A DNA stretch of 7,110 nt from positions 1-7,110 of the forward strand of contig CAMHCL010000080.1 in assembly GCA_946183625.1 (NCBI GenBank), given 5' to 3'. Source of the stretch: an uncultured Lachnospiraceae bacterium. GTDB taxonomy: Bacteria > Bacillota > Clostridia > Lachnospirales > Lachnospiraceae. Both the position numbers and the translations under genes were made by a program. The notes beneath the pieces are model-generated. The model saw only the letters and a program-made list of their open reading frames with translations. It ran no database searches and was not told where the DNA came from. How positions within the stretch are numbered: the first letter of the stretch is position 1; every line of letters begins with the position of its first letter. Below are positions 5,928-7,110 of the stretch, piece after piece.

Positions 5928-6641
5928 CTAGATCCTGAATCTCCTCATAATCTCGTTAGATATCATCTTCTCGCCGAAAACGATCGTTCCAAAAAGTATA
6001 AGTGCTGAAACACCTGCAGCAACGCAGGTAAGCACTGACATCGGAAGCACATGTGTCAGCCCAAGGATCAAAAGCGCCACACTTCCAACAAAAACTATTA
6101 TTTCCGTAATTATATAATTCTGCCATCCATTGATGATAACGATCATAAGAACAACTGCCGAACCATCCATAGCCATGAACATGATCGGAATGGCATATCT
6201 CACTGACCATTCAGACCATCCCAGGATTGCATCCAATCCACAAATGAATATAATGCACAGGATTGCCTGAAGTATAAGGGTCCTCTGCAAGCTCCTCTTC
6301 TTCTTGAAGAGCAGCACCATTGTCACATATCCAAATGCCAATGCCGATATAGCAATGAGAGACCAATATTTAGGAACCTTGTCAAATGTGAGGTAGTTGA
6401 TCAACGCCATTACTACAGATGCCACTACTGAGACAAAGAATACAAGTCTTATAACAAAGTGCATCACCTTGAACTTCTCAGATACCGCCGGATAAGTCAC
6501 CGATCTTGTCATTTCAGCATCAGCACCTTCAGGCAGATCAAGAACCCCTCGGCAGAGAGGACACTCTATGGATTCGTCAACGATATTAACATGGCAGCGC
6601 GCACACGTTCTCACGCCACTTACTTCTATCTGCTTACTCAT
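5928..6641 (-). CDS. Zinc-ribbon polytopic membrane protein (DUF6320-like)
   Basis: Uncharacterised integral membrane protein of 237 residues. The N-terminus carries two CxxC pairs, Cys13-Cys16 and Cys27-Cys30 (CARC and CPLC), spaced as in a short zinc ribbon. A linker to about residue 58 follows, and then about six hydrophobic segments: roughly 60-83, 93-112, 119-140, 148-170, 177-196 and 200-223. The basic tail MRRFRI and the basic loop KKKRSLQR (113-120) suggest that the ribbon, that loop and the C-terminus are all cytoplasmic. I recall similar proteins named DUF6320 next to alcohol-acetyltransferase-like genes and alpha/beta hydrolases in Clostridia, but this was not searched. The start overlaps the upstream gene by 8 bp, and GGAG (6651-6648) lies six bases before the ATG. 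A scaffold, a transporter or a membrane-embedded partner of the two enzymes are all possible. No catalytic motif is visible. Confidence 0.85.
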   Translation of the reverse strand: MSKQIEVSGVRTCARCHVNIVDESIECPLCRGVLDLPEGADAEMTRSVTYPAVSEKFKVMHFVIRLVFFVSVVASVVMALINYLTFDKVPKYWSLIAISALAFGYVTMVLLFKKKRSLQRTLILQAILCIIFICGLDAILGWSEWSVRYAIPIMFMAMDGSAVVLMIVIINGWQNYIITEIIVFVGSVALLILGLTHVLPMSVLTCVAAGVSALILFGTIVFGEKMISNEIMRRFRI

Positions 6642-7110
6642 AGTAAACTCCGTTTGTATCTATAGTAACCTCTATACCATCCTCAGCCAGTTTCCTGAAG
6701 AAGGTCTTCTGAATATCTGTATCAATAATATTTGAGCTAAATGTAATGGCCATTTTATTCATGTAAGACAGCACAGTAATCTTTATATTCTGCTTGTATG
6801 ACATGGAAAGAATAGCCTGAAATCTATCTATATAGTCACGGTAGGTTTCAGACACGCTTATAGAGCCAAGATTTGTAACCGTTGTTGTGCTGGCTTTTGC
6901 AGATGCCAGATATACTTGATTTATAGCTATTTTCTTAATAGACAGAGGTATGGATCTCAGAAGTAAATTCTGCTGGTTTGATACATTATAAGAAAAGAGT
7001 TTCTCAAGATTCTCCTTATTGATCTGCTTCTGCAGACTTTCCTTAGTTATCTCCACAACCTCATCAAATGTATAATCTTTCTTCTCTGGTTTAAAAAGCG
7101 CAGATACAAC
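6634..7110 (-). CDS. Condensation/alcohol-acetyltransferase-like protein, C-terminal part (cut by window edge)
   Basis: The reading frame is open from the window edge, so only the last 158 residues are visible. A GTG at 7056 is not a real start: the frame continues upstream without a stop through VVSALFKPEKK and DYTFDEVVE. The visible part matches the C-terminal half of the AATase/condensation superfamily (CoA-dependent acyltransferases related to NRPS condensation domains). It has a Gln/Lys-rich helical stretch, the block LRSIPLSIKK (51-60), the hallmark TVTNLGSI with TNLG at 79-82, and a final strand-helix-strand ending GVYYE. The catalytic HxxxDG motif would lie upstream, outside the window, so activity cannot be judged. 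The enzyme probably moves an acyl group from a thioester to an alcohol or amine. Its stop overlaps the start of the zinc-ribbon membrane protein by 8 bp. The family call comes from memory of the pattern and is moderately sure. Confidence 0.7.
   Translation of the reverse strand, partial: VVSALFKPEKKDYTFDEVVEITKESLQKQINKENLEKLFSYNVSNQQNLLLRSIPLSIKKIAINQVYLASAKASTTTVTNLGSISVSETYRDYIDRFQAILSMSYKQNIKITVLSYMNKMAITFSSNIIDTDIQKTFFRKLAEDGIEVTIDTNGVYYE

Noticed and set aside
5956..6210. 84-codon minus-strand frame inside the zinc-ribbon membrane protein gene
   Set aside because: It is an alternative frame of the same strand that lies wholly within a membrane protein gene with intact hydrophobic segments. 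It shows no family resemblance and no evidence of a frameshift.
7054..7056. GTG as the start of the acyltransferase-like gene
   Set aside because: The frame stays open upstream to the window edge with protein-like sequence, and no ribosome site precedes the GTG. The gene is simply truncated by the window.

Overview
The window reads as a chromosomal segment of a low-to-mid GC Gram-positive anaerobe, most likely a clostridial Lachnospiraceae-type bacterium. The evidence is gene order: rqcP (yabO) - divIC - tilS - ftsH is the core of a cluster known from Bacillus and Clostridia, and the proteins resemble the Bacillota members of each family. All eight genes lie on the minus strand, so transcription runs from position 7110 towards position 1. 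The genus assignment is inference.

Upstream half (about 7110 to 4981). A three-gene block comes first: the C-terminal part of a condensation/alcohol-acetyltransferase-like enzyme (cut by the window edge), a zinc-ribbon protein with about six membrane segments (DUF6320-like), and an HSL-type alpha/beta hydrolase. The first pair overlap by 8 bp and the second pair are 3 bp apart, so they are almost certainly one translation-coupled unit. An acyl-transfer enzyme, a membrane protein and an esterase suggest making and removing an ester at the membrane, but the substrate is unknown. This is the least characterised part of the window.

Middle (4980 to 4092). A LacX-type aldose-1-epimerase homologue follows 32 bp later, and the ribosome rescue factor RqcP starts 1 bp after its stop codon.

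Downstream half (3854 to 120). A 138-bp gap holds a good sigma-A promoter (TTGATT - 17 bp - TATACT) whose spacer contains a 14-bp perfect palindrome. It drives divIC, which is followed immediately by a strong intrinsic terminator. After a 97-bp gap come tilS (tRNA-Ile lysidine synthetase) and ftsH (membrane AAA+ protease), overlapping by 4 bp (ATGA). Compared with the Bacillus-type order, yabP and yabQ (between rqcP and divIC), spoIIE (between divIC and tilS) and hpt (between tilS and ftsH) are absent. This pattern fits a lineage that does not sporulate, or whose sporulation genes lie elsewhere.

No tRNA, rRNA, CRISPR array, insertion sequence or phage gene was seen.
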